Positions 9,787 through 21,579 of a stretch of 64,000 nucleotides of DNA are shown one piece after another. The translations under genes and the position numbers were made by a program. The DNA is taken from contig NC_089823.1 of the NCBI RefSeq assembly GCF_035046505.1, forward strand, positions 8,970,044 through 9,034,043. Reading direction: 5' to 3'. Position 1 is the first letter of the stretch. Each line of letters opens with the position of its first letter. Under the pieces are notes generated by a model, which did no database searches, was not told the origin of the DNA, and worked only from the letters and a program-made list of their open reading frames with translations. This DNA is from Tiliqua scincoides. Lineage: Eukaryota; Chordata; Lepidosauria; Squamata; Scincidae.

Positions 9787-10727
9787 ATGGTCAACGAGTG
9801 CTTTACTTTTCCTCCTGGGTCTCGAAATGAGAAAGAAATCAAAGCCAGGTAACTAGGAGAGAGTGTTGCTATTCCCTGGGGTCTTAGCTGTGTCTGTATC
9901 CCACCATTGTGTTACATAACAGCCCAATCCTAGGCATGCCTACTCAGAAGTTTGTCCCATTAGTGTCAATGGGGCTGACTCCAGGAAAGTGTGGATAGGA
10001 TTGGGCTGCAAGTTGTATAAATGTCTAATTTTGAAAAGATCCAACAACATCAAACATATTTGTGTAAATGGAATAATATGCTACTGAGAATGGGCCCAAG
10101 TTAATGCCTAGCTTCCACCCAGCATTCCTAAATTTTTCATCACCTGATTGATTTTTTTAATACAGTTACTTAATTTTCAGTTCATGCCTTTTAAAACTCA
10201 TCTCATACCTATTTGGCTTTCTGTGCACTTTGGGGGTAAAAAAAAAAAGAAATCCTCTCTAATTTCATTAGTTAAGAGGAACATTTTAACAAGTGAGTCA
10301 CTGCAGGAAATAAGCAGCTTATGTTGTTAAAAATCTGAAAAAAATAATGGGATTGGAACAGCTATTTTGCACAGCTGATGAATATATTCTACAGGGCTTG
10401 CTCAATTGATGTAAATCACAAATGGCTCCCTATTTCGGTTGTTTTACCATTTTGCCCTTCAGTTTTCAGAGCTTGTTCATGTTTTTCCCGTCAACAGTAA
10501 CGGCTATATATAAAAGTAACAGAGAGACGCAATCTGAGAGATAATTTTCCCTCTAGGAGTAGGGATTGTGTTTGCTTTCACCTAATTATGATAAAATAAC
10601 ACGTACTAATCACATTTCATAAATGCAGTTGGTGCCTTAGAGTGTCCAAGTACATTTTTCCCCCTAGCTTTCTGGAGGTTGCTCCAGAATTTTCTAGAAA
10701 GTCTTCAGCATGAACACCAGTTCTTTT
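9787..10727. other. unclassified sequence containing one palindromic MITE
   Basis: Apart from the MITE at 9,920-10,008, this AT-rich stretch shows no recognisable element or gene. Confidence 0.35.
9920..10008. mobile_element. 89-bp palindromic MITE (CAGCCCAATCCTA family)
   Basis: It begins CAGCCCAATCCTA and ends TAGGATTGGGCTG, perfect 13-bp terminal inverted repeats. The interior is also near-palindromic (CCCATTAGTGTCAATGGGGCT). It is flanked by TAA on the left and CAA on the right, close to a 3-bp TAA target duplication. The same family recurs at 59,559 and 62,511 and as remnants elsewhere. A Harbinger-like origin is inferred from the 3-bp TAA duplication. Confidence 0.75.
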
Positions 10728-10974
10728 CAGTAACATAATGGGGGGACGACAGTGAGTACTGAGGGCCCTGCATACATTGTATAAGTGGCCCCTCCACTTG
10801 TCATCACAGCCATTCTGGGCAGCAATGACAGTGTGCAGGAGTTTGGGTAAGCGAGTGCCTGTGAACTGCCTTCACTGCCAGGAATGGCTCCAAATTTGAG
10901 TGGGAGGGGCCACTTACAGTGTGATGTTGCACCTGCAGTACTTATCACTTTGCCCCCCCATAGCTACGCCACTG
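10728..10974. mobile_element. hAT-like MITE (CAGTGGCGTAGCTA family)
   Basis: The right end CCCCCCATAGCTACGCCACTG mirrors the left end CAGTAACATAATGGGGGG. The flanks GTTCTTTT and GTCCTTTC agree at 6 of 8 positions, consistent with an aged 8-bp duplication. Related elements lie at 20,536, 36,153, 42,937 and 54,247. Confidence 0.65.
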
Positions 10975-12623
10975 GTCCTTTCCAGTCTTTGATCAATGTG
11001 CATTGATGGGAGAGTGACAGTGTGGTGGCAAGATCTATCCCTGACTTGCACACAGCTGTTGTTACACTTGAAACAAATGTGCATTTGTGGGAATGTGCCT
11101 TTCAGATGGAAACGAATATGGCAAGTCAGAAGCGGAGTCTACCGCTGCAGTTCTAAGCCCTGCCTATGCATATCGATCCATGATTAAAACCCCTGCAAAT
11201 TGCTAAACTTGAAACCTGTTCAAGAACGAATGATAAAGCACAAAAACTGTGTTGATGAAGATCCTCTAAGAAAATTCTGGGATGTTCTCTCTAGAACAGT
11301 TGAAGGGGCAAAGGAGCCTTACTGGTTTTCAGACAAAGCTTAGGTTTTTTAGGAGCAAAGGAAGCTACCATCGAAGTCAGAGCGTAAGTCCATCGAGAAC
11401 AGTATTGCCTGTCTGGTGGTGGGTGTCTGCCACAAAGTACTTGCTGCTAGGGCCTGGACTAAAAACATTTTGCTATCATGCATTGTGTCCTTGAATCAGG
11501 GCTGATAAAGCTCAGCTGTGTGGGACATTTCTGAAACCATAAGCCAGCCCATCAGCAGATTCTGCCAAGTATTTGAAGGGCGCACCTTTCGACTTTATCC
11601 GCAACAGATTTTCTGTGCATGAACAGTGTTGCTCTGGGCTGCTGGATCTGTGAGTGGAACTGTTTGCTCGAGGCAGAATGGGAAGTTTGGTTTCAGCCAG
11701 ACATTTTTTCAAACTTATATATGAGAGAGAGCGAGAGCGTGCTAATGCAAAAGTTGCCGGAGTTGCTTTTACCCAGATCTCGTGAGATTATCCAGTTTGC
11801 TGTCACCAAAGATCTGTTCTTAACTTCTCAGTCTTGTGACCCACAATGGAGAAAAATGGTATCGATGTAGCTCCCCCCCCTCCCCGTGGGTCTCCACATT
11901 TCTCTCACAGCAAACTTTCCCTGCCTTGCTGCATTTAAAAAGTAACCTCTCTCTTTTGGAGTTAGCTGTGTGTGTGTGATCTGTGGAATGCCATTTGCAA
12001 CACAATGGGGACGGTTTGTGGTCTCTCTGGACTGTCAGGATAAAGGCCAAGAAGAATTGCTCCAGGTCTTGGATACCACCCATATGCTGTAAAATACCTT
12101 TTTTATTTGCATAATGTTGTTAGGAAGGAATAATAATTTGTTAGGGTTAGGAATCGTTCCATAACGAAGAGCTAATGTGGTTTATACTGGATGCTGCCCT
12201 TACTATCACCCAGCCCATAAACTTCAAGTTTAAGATTCAGGTTTGTAAAGTTAATATAGTATATAATGAAGAGGGTCTGCAGAACCTGACTCCATTTTCC
12301 CCATAGGATCAGTGATTCAGTGTCTACAGGTATCCACAGGGTTTTCCAGGAACCCAACCCCCAGGATAATATAATTTCCAGGAATTATAACCCCAGGTGA
12401 TAATGAGAATTGACTGTATGTAATTGGGTCAGGGAGAAGTCAAGACAAACACCAGCAGACAGAGCTCCAGAATGATGGAGTCAGAGATGTGTATGGAGTG
12501 AAATAATGTTGATAGCATCCCACAAGCGGTTCGGGAGGGGGTCACAGTATGGACATCTGTGTGGCTACTCCTAGAGATACAAGTGAAGAGCCAGACCTAG
12601 GTTTGAAGCAACTGTTACATGTA
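10975..12623. other. unclassified intergenic sequence
   Basis: About 1.65 kb without a recognisable gene or repeat. Small ORFs (60-87 codons) have no familiar motifs. Confidence 0.3.
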
Positions 12624-12840
12624 ATCCATTATGGGTTACAAGCCATGATGTGTATGCGCAACCTCCTGATTTTAGGAATGGGTTAAGTCAGAATGCCAGA
12701 TGTAGGGGAGGGCACCAGGATGAGGTCTCTTGTTATCTGGTGTGCTCCCTGGGGCATTTGGTGGGCTGCTGTGAGATACAGGAAGCTGGACTAGATGGGC
12801 CTATGGCCTGATCCAGTGGGGCTGTTCTTATGTTCTTATG
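12624..12840 (+). mobile_element. CR1 LINE, last ~215 bp
   Basis: It starts ATCCATTATGGGTTACAAGC, continues CAACCTCCTGATTTTAG and GGACTAGATGGGCCTATGG, and ends TTCTTATGTTCTTATG, two copies of the CR1 octamer. It is a strongly 5'-truncated insertion. Confidence 0.92.
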
Positions 12841-13344
12841 TAGAGCCAATTGGGCACTTACTGGTTCCCTGGATCACCTCGGATGGCTGGGCTGATGAGC
12901 AGCCGTACCCTCTCTGGCTATCAGCTGGGTGGTGCTGCAGTGCAACCAAGTTCAGGGTAATAACTCCTTGTGCCTGAGAGGGCATAAGAGAGTGGGGGAT
13001 GAGGACCTGCCTAGGGGAAGACCTGTTTGAGACTCTGCTTGAGGACCATCTTACATTCTTAACGTTAATGATTAGGGGTTTGTAATCCGTTCTTCCAACC
13101 CAGGGTTAGAAAAGCGTTTGCCCAAGTTCCACGTGGGTCCAGCCATTCAGAAAAATAGGGGACAAGATGCAACTTCCACAAAATGATCCCAAAACTTTTC
13201 TTCAACCCAGTTACTTTGGTTCTTTCTGAGGTAAATTGAGGTTATCAGAGGACTGCTGTGCAGACGGAAAGCGGAGCGCATTCTTTCTTGACCACTAGAA
13301 GCTTTACCAGTTGGCGAAAGAAGTGCTAAAAAAAAATCAGTCTC
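12841..13344. other. unclassified spacer
   Basis: About 500 bases with no gene or repeat that I recognise. Confidence 0.3.
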
Positions 13345-13480
13345 GAAATCAGTCTTTCAGTCTCCAAAGACTATGGTATAAGCCTACAGCACTGGGTATT
13401 CCCAGGAGGTCTCCCATCCAAGTAGTAACCAGGCCTGACCCTGCTTAGCTTCAGAGATCAGACGACTTATAAGCGGCTGT
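13345..13480 (-). mobile_element. 5S-rRNA-derived SINE, diverged copy
   Basis: On the minus strand it carries the 5S rRNA internal control region (AAGCTAAGCAGGGTCAGGCC, CTTGGATGGGAGACC, GGGAATACCCAGTGCTGTAG) followed by the tail ATACCATAGTCTTTGG... It is the most damaged of three copies: the 5' part is altered (GCCGCTTATAAGTCG) and the tail end is rearranged with repeated AGTCT phrases. Confidence 0.85.
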
Positions 13481-13586
13481 TTAAAAAAATTTGCGCAAAG
13501 CGATGAGCACAGTAGAAACCTAAATAATCAGAGAGGAAGGCAGCAAATCAATCAGCTGATAATATATCAATAAGACCATCCAAAGG

Positions 13587-13700
13587 GGTCACAGCTCAGT
13601 AGTACAGCTAATGCAGAAGGCCCCAGGCTCAATTCTTGGCAGCATCTCCAGGTAGGGCAGGAAAAGGCCTCTGCTTGAAACCCTGGAGAGATGTTGTTGG
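13587..13700 (+). mobile_element. tRNA-derived SINE, 5' half
   Basis: A tRNA-like head with an A box (CACAGCTCAGTAGTACAGC) and B box (AGGCTCAATTCTTGGCAG) is followed by CATCTCCAGGTAGGGC and CCTCTGCTTGAAACCCTGG, AGAG. The same body occurs at 23,519-23,621 and 53,044-53,240. The 3' part is missing. Confidence 0.7.
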
Positions 13701-16700
13701 CCAATGTTGACAGTAGAAAGCTTGCTAGGTCAGTGGTCCGACTCAGAATAAATCTGTTGCAGATTTATGTTCTTCAGTGCATTTATGGTCTTCAGTTGTT
13801 CTTTAATGCTTGTAATGGCAGGTGGGCTTCAGTCAAAGACAATGTGCTCTCCCGTATTTTCCTTTGCAATGTGTGGCCACAGGAGTCTGTGGGATGCATG
13901 TTAGGCAGCATCATGGAGGGCCAAGCCCCCCAGCAGACTCACCTCCATTGCAGAATCACAAACTGGAAATTTAAAGAAGACTGCTGGCCCAAGTGTGCTT
14001 GGTTGAAAATCAATCCCTACAACATCAGTAGGGCTCTCTGTAGAGAAAATATGTTTGGAATCGGAGCATTTGTGAGAAACGTACCATCACTTCTGTTTCA
14101 GACATTTAACACGTGGGTTAAAATTCAGCCAAGCCCTCAGGAAATATTCATTGCTGTCTTTCTGCACCCCCTTAACAAATATAGACTCGGGTGGGGAGTT
14201 CTTGTGCATTGGTACTAGTGTGTAAATTAATCTCCTTCTTCAATTATGCATAAAGCTGGACAACACTACAGGGTGTCGCATTCCTCCCTCCCCCAGCCAC
14301 TTTCTCGCCCTACAGGAGAACGTGTTATAAGTGGAGTATTATGGCATGAGACAGAGAACTGAAGTCTGCTCAGAGGGAAGTTACATTCCATTAACCTCAG
14401 ATCTGCACCATGCTGGCAATAAACAGCACTGCTCTCTCCAAATGCGCTGGCCACAGAAACACAGAATAGGATTCCAATAACGAGCAGTGGGCACCACTCA
14501 AGAACTTTGTTCCAGGCTGACCTTTTGGCTTGTGTGCACACTGGGCTGCAGACCCATTCTGTGGGCCTCCACAGGCCTCAGAATGGCCCACAGAAGCCTC
14601 TGGAAGCCCATTCAATTTTCAGAAGCAAAATGGAAGTGGCTTCCGAAGGTTTTATGTGGGCCATTCCAAGGCCTGTCGAGGCCAACAGAGTGGGTCTGCA
14701 GCCAAGAGTCCTCTGGAAGCCCTGTAAATTGGTCAGCTTCCATAATGGCTCCTATCTGGAGCTATTTTGGAGCAAGGGAGGGCCCAACGTGTGATACACA
14801 CAGGCTTGTGTTCCACCGGTGAGTCACGACCCACAGTTTTGGAACTCCTGAAGTAGATTCTTACATTCCTGAAACAAACCAACAACTGATTAAAAAAAAA
14901 AAATACTCCGGTTTCTGAAGTCCACCCAAGCTGCAGACCATCACTATGAAGTACTATAGTTTTATGTGCCCTACCTCTAAATAGCCTGGTTAATCAAATA
15001 CTTTTTTTTGTATATTGCCACAAATGGAATACACAAGCAGCTGCAGCACACGGCAAAGAAAAATGAAGCTGAAAGGGAAGGAGCACATTTTTATAAATAG
15101 CCCCAGAGATTTCAAACTGGCACCTGACAAGCAAGCTACACAGCAGCCCACCAATTTATGATGAACACAAATTAATGGGAGCAGAACTGAGAGCAGGCAG
15201 GTCACAGCAGCCAGCCAAAAACACCTGGGCCGAGAACAACCGGAGCAGAAATGGAGGGAGGAGACATTTCTCATGCTGCTACTTTGCCAGCCACTTATAT
15301 TTTCATCAGAAAGTCAAGCAGCAACTTTTATAGGCTCCTTGGGCCATGTTGCCATGGGACAGAACATGCCATTTGCCAACTCTTCCTCTTTGTTGGGGTG
15401 CTGGTAGAGGAGGTGGTCTATCCTGGCAAGGAGAGCCTTCTTACGGCCTGGTGGTCACCAAACATTGGGACAACTGCATTCTGAAAACGTCTTCGCCACA
15501 CGCCACGGTGCTTAAGGTTCCGCACTGCAGCGGCTTTTCTGCCCATCACCCCTGAAACATGTGCCAGGCAGCTGCTTCTGCCCAGAAATCCAGTCGCATA
15601 ACCTGCTGGGGCAATGGGCAGCAAAAGCAGTTGCCCAGCATGTGTTTCTGGAGTGATCAGCAGAAAAGATAAGCTGCTGTAGTGCAGGACCACACCACAC
15701 TGCACGGGGAAGACAATTTTTGGATGCCGGATGCAGCCCGCGGACCTTGATTTGGTGCCTGCTGTTTGGACCGTTTCATGCTCTCTAAGATGGGTCCAAA
15801 ACACATCCCTTTGGAGAAACTAGGATGATTAAAAACTGAACAGAAAGTGGTGGGTTATTTGTAGGGCAAGTTCCATCCATCTTAATAGGAGATGTCACCA
15901 AGTTGAATAGCAGGTCTTGATAAACCTTGTCTTTTTTCTATCTATTGTAGGCAGCTCTTGTGTGGGGACGAGGAATCCAGTGTAGTACCTGGGTTTGGCA
16001 CCATTAGGCAGTTGTCCAGCACCCTGGACCTTCAGAGGGCTCACTGCCAGTCCACTTTTGTGTGGAGGTGCAGCAGGTAACTCAGCCCCAGGTAACTAAG
16101 CTTCCAACAGTCTCCATTCATAGAGTTGCTGTGTCACCACCTTTTTCCACTCATCCCATTCATAAACAGGAACGTTTCTAAGTGCCCTGTGTCCCAGGAG
16201 CTTATGGGGAAAAGTTCCTATTTGCAGCTCTCTTGTTGCCTCCTCCTCTCTTCTCTTGCATCCATAAATGGGAGATTGCCCCTACAGGCTTCTGTGGCAA
16301 GTCAGGCAGCCTCTGGGACCACCTCCCATTTGTGGATGAGTTAGGAGATGCCACCAAGCTGAATAGCAGGTCTTGATAAACCTTGTGTTTCAAGCATCTT
16401 GGGAAAGGAGGGTGCATTGGTCAGGAGAGGAGTCAAGTATGCTTTGAGTCAAGAACGCTCTGTATCCTGCCCCATGGTGACTGGATATGGAGCTCAGAAG
16501 GATATGCAGGAGGATTGCAAGAGAAATAAAGACTGTGTTCGGGGCTTTCTTTGAAAGGTTGTCAGGATAAATTCAGAGATTTTTATTTTATTCTTTTCCT
16601 AAAGAGCATTTCCCCTCATTGTCAAGAGCTTCTACCTGACTTCTGGGCAGACTATGGAGCTTTCAGCCACTCCATTATACAGCTTCTTGCTATTTCAGGA

Positions 16701-17253
16701 TGTTGGGTGAAAAAAAAAAATAAAGTCATTCAGAGAGAATGGCTTTGGTTGCTATGAGCGCCACAACCTTGATGATAACCTTTCAGCTGGCTTGAAATCT
16801 GCAAATACCACAGATTGGGGCGCCTTGAAAAGTGCTGAAAGGTGGGGAGCTACTGATACCGATTGTTCAGAAATGCTCACTGCTCATCGCAGAGTGGAAA
16901 CCAGTAATTTTCTCCGAGGGATGAAAGGCAGAAAAGTAACCTTCATGGGGGATTCGTAGAGGTATTTTTTTTTAAAACTGTCTGAAAGAAGACACCAATC
17001 TAACAGCGCAGGTTCCTGAATGTGTGTGTTCTTAAATGGCAAACTAGACCCCATCTGTGTTCCTGACCTGGGTCATAGTCCCCCATGGCTACTATTTGCA
17101 AGAGAAAGAAAACTTCCATTGTATGCATCATTCAGTGGTGAGGAAATGAGTTAAAGTGCCACTTTGTCTGTTGGGGTTGTGATCCTGATTGATGCCTGCT
17201 CAGCTACTGGTTTCTCCCCAGAGGAGGGGCGCTCACTGCAGTGGCATCGCACC
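13701..17253. other. mostly unclassified intergenic sequence; hAT-like remnant near 14,520-14,850
   Basis: The right end of the stretch at about 14,520-14,850 reads GAGTCACGACCCACAGTTTTG then GAACTCCTG, resembling the ends of the hAT elements at 29,415 and 55,555, so a hAT-like remnant is probable. A 43-bp phrase (AGATGTCACCAAGTTGAATA and onward to AACCTTGT) occurs at 15,889-15,931 and again at 16,344-16,386. The ORF at 13,691-14,218 (175 codons) has no recognisable motif. Nothing else is identified. Confidence 0.35.
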
Positions 17254-17299
17254 CAGTGGTGTCACTAGAGAGTCCCGGGCCACACTGGGTGATGTGCCC

Positions 17300-17348
<49 letters not shown>

Positions 17349-17641
17349 TGACACCAGTACTAGTAAAAAAAAATTTAAATCTTGGTATTTTAGAATAATA
17401 CCATCATGTTATATATGATGCGATGTGTAATTTCATGCAGAATGCAGCGAAAGAAACCACATTGAAATATCTCTATTCTTTTAAAAATTATAGCCAAAAA
17501 GCCATTTGCAATTGGGTAATGGTGCATCACCATCCCCACTGATCAGGGCGTTGTCCCTCCCACTGTATAGGGAGGAGGTCCATATGAGGCAGAAACATTG
17601 ACCTCCCTTACTGGGAGATGCAAACCCTAGTGACACTACTG
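17254..17641. mobile_element. hAT-like MITE containing a (TG)n(AG)n microsatellite
   Basis: The ends CAGTGGTGTCACTAG and CTAGTGACACTACTG are inverted repeats. The flanks ATCGCACC and ATCACATC match at 6 of 8, suggesting an 8-bp target duplication. The interior holds (TG)n then (AG)n at about 17,299-17,348. Related MITEs lie at 27,507 and 43,612. Confidence 0.68.
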
Positions 17642-17727
17642 ATCACATCCCCTGTTCCTTCTCCTATGAAGGGGAACCTCCACGGGAGATGGAACAGGGG
17701 GGCATGAAGCTGTCAGTGCCTCCTCCA

Positions 17728-17819
17728 TAACTAGGGTGGAGCCTGAGAGCCACTCATGTTCCCCCCCTTCGCTTAGCGCCCAGGGCAGGTACCCCTCAGG
17801 CTCCACTCTAGTTATGCTT
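17728..17819. repeat. short inverted-repeat element (CATAACTAGGGTGGAGCCTGAG)
   Basis: CATAACTAGGGTGGAGCCTG at the left is mirrored by CAGGCTCCACTCTAGTTATG at the right, about 90 bp in all. The same end (CCGTAACTAGGGCGGAGCCT) starts the repeat near 53,283. It looks like a MITE of hAT type, but no target duplication was seen. Confidence 0.55.
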
Positions 17820-18539
17820 CAGTCCCTCACCTGTTCCTCATTGACAGTTTGGAAGCAGTTTGTCAAAAAGCTAGTTGTATTTAGCTTGCGAGGAAATGCA
17901 GTGTTGGAGTAACTAGGTCTCACTCCTGGCTCTTACAAGAGCAAATGTGAAATGATTAATAACCCTGCAGGTACAAGGAGGAGAGACTGGCAGAAGCTCT
18001 TGGCTCTTAAGAATTCTGCAAGGCCCAAAGCAGGAAACCGAACATTCATGCAACCCAACAAGAAAGAAAGGGCCAGGGGACTGGAATAAATCTGTATCAG
18101 GAGAGATACAGTAGTTTAATGGTCATGAATGTGACTGGGAAGGCCTCAGAATGGATCTCACTTTGGCCATGAACTCACAAAGCAGTTAGCAGTTCTCTCT
18201 GCTGTCCTTAGCGCTCTGACTACAATATGAGAAGAGTTATACAGGGCCACCTTATAAATTAGCTGCATGGATCATGTGCTCTTTTGTAAGGACTGGGCAT
18301 CTCATTTTCTCGTATGGTGTTGCACACCCTATAAATAATAATGATTAATAATCTGTGTGAAGTGCGCAGGACACTTGAAATATGCAATATAAAATGCTGT
18401 GAATAAAAATGAGCATTGTATTGCATATAATAATTGCACTGTATATAATTACTATTAATGCTTCAAAGCTTTATTGCACATGTCTTGTTTGGGTTGTAGA
18501 CTGATGATGGAATCAGGACATTCCCCCCCCCCCCATAAC
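17820..18539. other. unclassified AT-rich sequence
   Basis: About 720 bases, including a poly-C tract just before 18,535. No gene or repeat is recognised. Confidence 0.3.
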
Positions 18540-19342
18540 TCACACAATAAACATGACATTGTTTCATCTATACCAGGTAAGATGGTGGAATGCCTCATCA
18601 AAGATAGGATCTCAAAACACATAGATGAACAGGCCTTGTTGAGGGAGAATCAGCATGGCTTCTGTAAGGGTAAGTCTTGCCTCACGAACCTTTTAGAATT
18701 CTTTGAAAAGGTCAACAGGCACGTGGATGCGGGAGAACCTGTGGACATTATCTATCTGGACTTTCAGAAGGTGTTTGACACGGTCCCTCACCAAAGGCTA
18801 CTGAGAAAACTCCACAGTCAGGGAATTAGAGGACAGGTCCTCTCATGGATTGAGAACTGGTTGAAGACCAGGAAACAGAGAGTGGGTGTCAATAGGCAAT
18901 TTTCACAATGGAGAGAGGTGAAAAGCGGTGTGCCTCAAGGATCTGTCCTGGGACCGGTGCTCTTCAACCCCTTCATAAATGACCTGGAGACAAGGGTGAG
19001 CAGCGAACTGGTCAAGTCTGCGGATGACACTAAACTTTTTTCAGTGGTGAAGACCAGAAGGGATTGTGAGGAGCTCCAGAAGTATCTCTCCAAACTGGGA
19101 GACTGGGCAGCAAAATGGCAGATGCCTTTCAGTGTAATTAAGTGTAAAGTAAGGCACATTGGGGAAAAAAAAATCAAAACTTCACATGGGTTCTGAGCTG
19201 TCTGTGACTGATCAGGAGAGGGATCCTGGGGTGCTGGTGGACAACTGGATGAAAGTATTGACCCAATGCGCAGTGGAGGTGAAGAAGGCTCATTCCATGC
19301 TTGGGATAATTAGAAAAGGTGTAGGGAATAAAACAGCTGGTA
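18540..19342 (+). mobile_element. CR1 LINE internal RT fragment
   Basis: The frame from about 18,560 to 19,196 reads through RT: VECLIKDRISKHIDEQALLR, ENQHGFCKGKSCLTNLLEFF, motif A IIYLDFQKVFDTVPHQRLL, motif B SGVPQGSVLGPVLF, and motif C KSADDTKLF, where the usual F of FADD is S. A small frameshift near 19,160-19,175 moves GSELSVTDQERD into another frame. The fragment stops at ENKTAG-equivalent sequence and has no CR1 3' end, so both ends are lost. This is unusual for CR1, which normally keeps its 3' end, and implies a later deletion. Confidence 0.9.
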
Positions 19343-19756
19343 TGTTTTGTGTTGTATTTTATTGGGATTTTGAATATTCAGTGGCTTTATTGTTTTAAAC
19401 TTGAACTCTTTGAAGGGGGGAGGATAGAGATTCTTGCATTCATAGCTATATAACTTTTGGGTATCTTTGGTAATGAAGTGGCCTCAATGCTGCCTTTAAA
19501 ATTTTTTTTTTTTTTAAGAAAAACCATCCCTGAATTCTCCAAAAAGAGAAAACAAAGAAACTTACAGGAGTTAAAGGGTGTAAAAAATCAAAGTTACTAC
19601 ATGACATTCTCTTCACCTGTCTTGCTTAGGAAACATGTCAGAAACCAGCAAAATATAGCACAAAGTCCGTGGAGGCAAACCTGAAAATGAAAATGTCAAA
19701 TGTCATTTCGCTTGGCCTTTAACGCCAAGCAACATTTTCTCCTTATGTGTAGGAGT

Positions 19757-19803
<47 letters not shown>

Positions 19804-20235
19804 TAAGCTTGGAGCAGAAACACATCCCACTGGATGTTGGCAGGGGGTGGGGTCATGCTAGTCGTCGAGAAGGATTATGTTGAAGAGCTGAAGCTAAAAC
19901 TATGGTACCCACGTGAAAACAAAATATTGGCTGGCTAAACTGTGGGATGTAGCTTGAAGCGTGAAATTAAGAGAGATCCCAAATTTCGGTCATGTCTTTC
20001 GAAGGAAATGGTTTTCTTTCATATTGTTTTGGAAAAGCTTTGGACAAGTTAGGTTGACCTTTTGGAAATATATGATGGCATACTCCTGTTATTTATGCTT
20101 TAAGAACATGTTTGAATCACGAAAGATTTACGGGCTGAAGTGTGGGTGCTGTGACATCAGCAATTTTCAGTGTTTTTCTTCTCCTGGTACATTGACCTCT
20201 ATGATCTTCTCTACGGTCATTGCCTCTTATGAAGT
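19343..20235. other. unclassified AT-rich sequence with a (TTTA)n microsatellite
   Basis: The (ATTT)n tract spans about 19,755-19,804. The remainder shows no element or gene. A 208-codon open frame starts at 19,961, but it runs into the repeats that follow. Confidence 0.35.
19755..19804. repeat. (TTTA)n microsatellite
   Basis: About twelve uninterrupted TTTA units in unclassified sequence. Confidence 0.95.
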
Positions 20236-20375
20236 CACTTCCAGCTTCCAAAAGACTTTATTCAGGTTCTGTGGCTCTGTTTCTAGTAATGAGTTGTCTG
20301 TTCCTCTTCCTCTGCTGCCTCTGTGGAGGGACAGACAATTCATGACTACGGACAGTTGCCCTAGAAATAGAGCTG
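20236..20375. repeat. palindromic repeat (GTTTCTAGGGCAACTGTC family)
   Basis: TTCTGTGGCTCTGTTTCTAG, a short loop with GTTCCTCTTCC, then GGACAGTTGCCCTAGAAATA, AGAGC form inverted arms. The same palindrome sits at 29,806-29,955 inside the outer hAT element. Confidence 0.6.
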
Positions 20376-20535
20376 CAGATTTTACTGTCAAGGGTATTCC
20401 AGAAGGTGTAACTTATGTGTATAATGTTCACATGTTCTTTATGTATCTGTCCTATGCTTTCCCCACAAGGAGAAACATGCTCTCTGATCATGCAAGGAGC
20501 AATTTTCTAGAATTCCACTCTACTCTGCTATTTAG

Positions 20536-20972
20536 CAGTGCCGTAGCTAAGGCATCTGCTACTCGGGGGTCAAAGAAGATCATGTAGCCCCCCTCCACGA
20601 CAAAATCAAATTTAAATAAATAAAAAATATGCCCCGTATTAGACACTGTGCTTGAAGGGTGAGTTCCAAGAGCCAATCAGTCTTATTGGTCCGTGATGAG
20701 TTCAATCCACTTTTTGTTCTATAAGGCAGTTGTGTTTTCATCTTCTGGTTAATTGGCCATACGTTGACAGAACACAGATATTTCAATGCAGTTTGTTTCA
20801 TGGCATTCTGCATTAAATTATCCTTCCACTTATATATAATGGAATGGTATTATTTGTACATATCAAGGTTTTCACAATTTTGATCACTAGTGTCCAAGTT
20901 CAGTTTGTTGCCCCCCTAAAGCTTGTTGCCTGATGCAATTGCCACCCCCTGCCCCCCACAGCTATGCCACTG
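20536..20972. mobile_element. hAT-like MITE (CAGTGCCGTAGCTA family)
   Basis: The left end CAGTGCCGTAGCTAAGG mirrors the right end CCACAGCTATGCCACTG. The flanks CTATTTAG and CAGTTTAG agree at 6 of 8. The interior is unrelated AT-rich sequence. Confidence 0.65.
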
Positions 20973-21579
20973 CAGTTTAGACAACAAAAACTTCTCATTG
21001 TGATAGCAAAAGCAGCCTTGAGGAGCTAGAAAAGCCTCTGCTCATGTAATGTGATGTGAAAAATGTTTTGAGAAAATGGATACTTGATAAGCACTGTGAA
21101 AGGAGACACCTTTTGGCCTGCTGCCAACATCCTTTGGCCACTACTACTGAAGCACTTGCTCCCATGAAGATGAATGAAGCGGTGCTTAAAGGTCATGATT
21201 CAGGTCTGTCTCTCACACAGACAGACCTGAATAATTCTGGACCTTTGTAATTCTGGAAGGTCTATGAAATATATTACCTATATCTATAGAGCTTTGGGTG
21301 GCCATCTGTGCAGTGCAGTCTGACACCAGTAGTGGAGTTCCACACATAGTCAGGGCCAACGGTGGAAACTTCCAGAGCTTTGCTAAGCATTCTGTCTCTG
21401 TCCTTTGGGGGGGGGGCACACACTGTGCGCTTCTTAAGTGGAAAAAGTATCCAGTTGCTCAGTTTCTTTGAGTCACACCCCTAAAGCTCAAATGGTAACA
21501 TTTAAGGAGAGATCTAATAGTTGGAACCAGACAGGCAGAGGAAAGATGGTCTTGTGGGCTGAGTATCGTGAGTGGCTTG
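20973..21579. other. unclassified sequence
   Basis: About 600 bases without a recognisable gene or repeat, apart from a poly-G run near 21,408. Confidence 0.3.

Noticed and set aside
13691-14218. 175-codon plus-strand frame
   Set aside because: No recognisable motif and no splice or promoter context; it starts in the tail of a tRNA SINE. Treated as chance.
19961-20587. 208-codon plus-strand frame
   Set aside because: It crosses a known palindromic repeat (20,236-20,375) and enters a hAT-like MITE. No motif was recognised.
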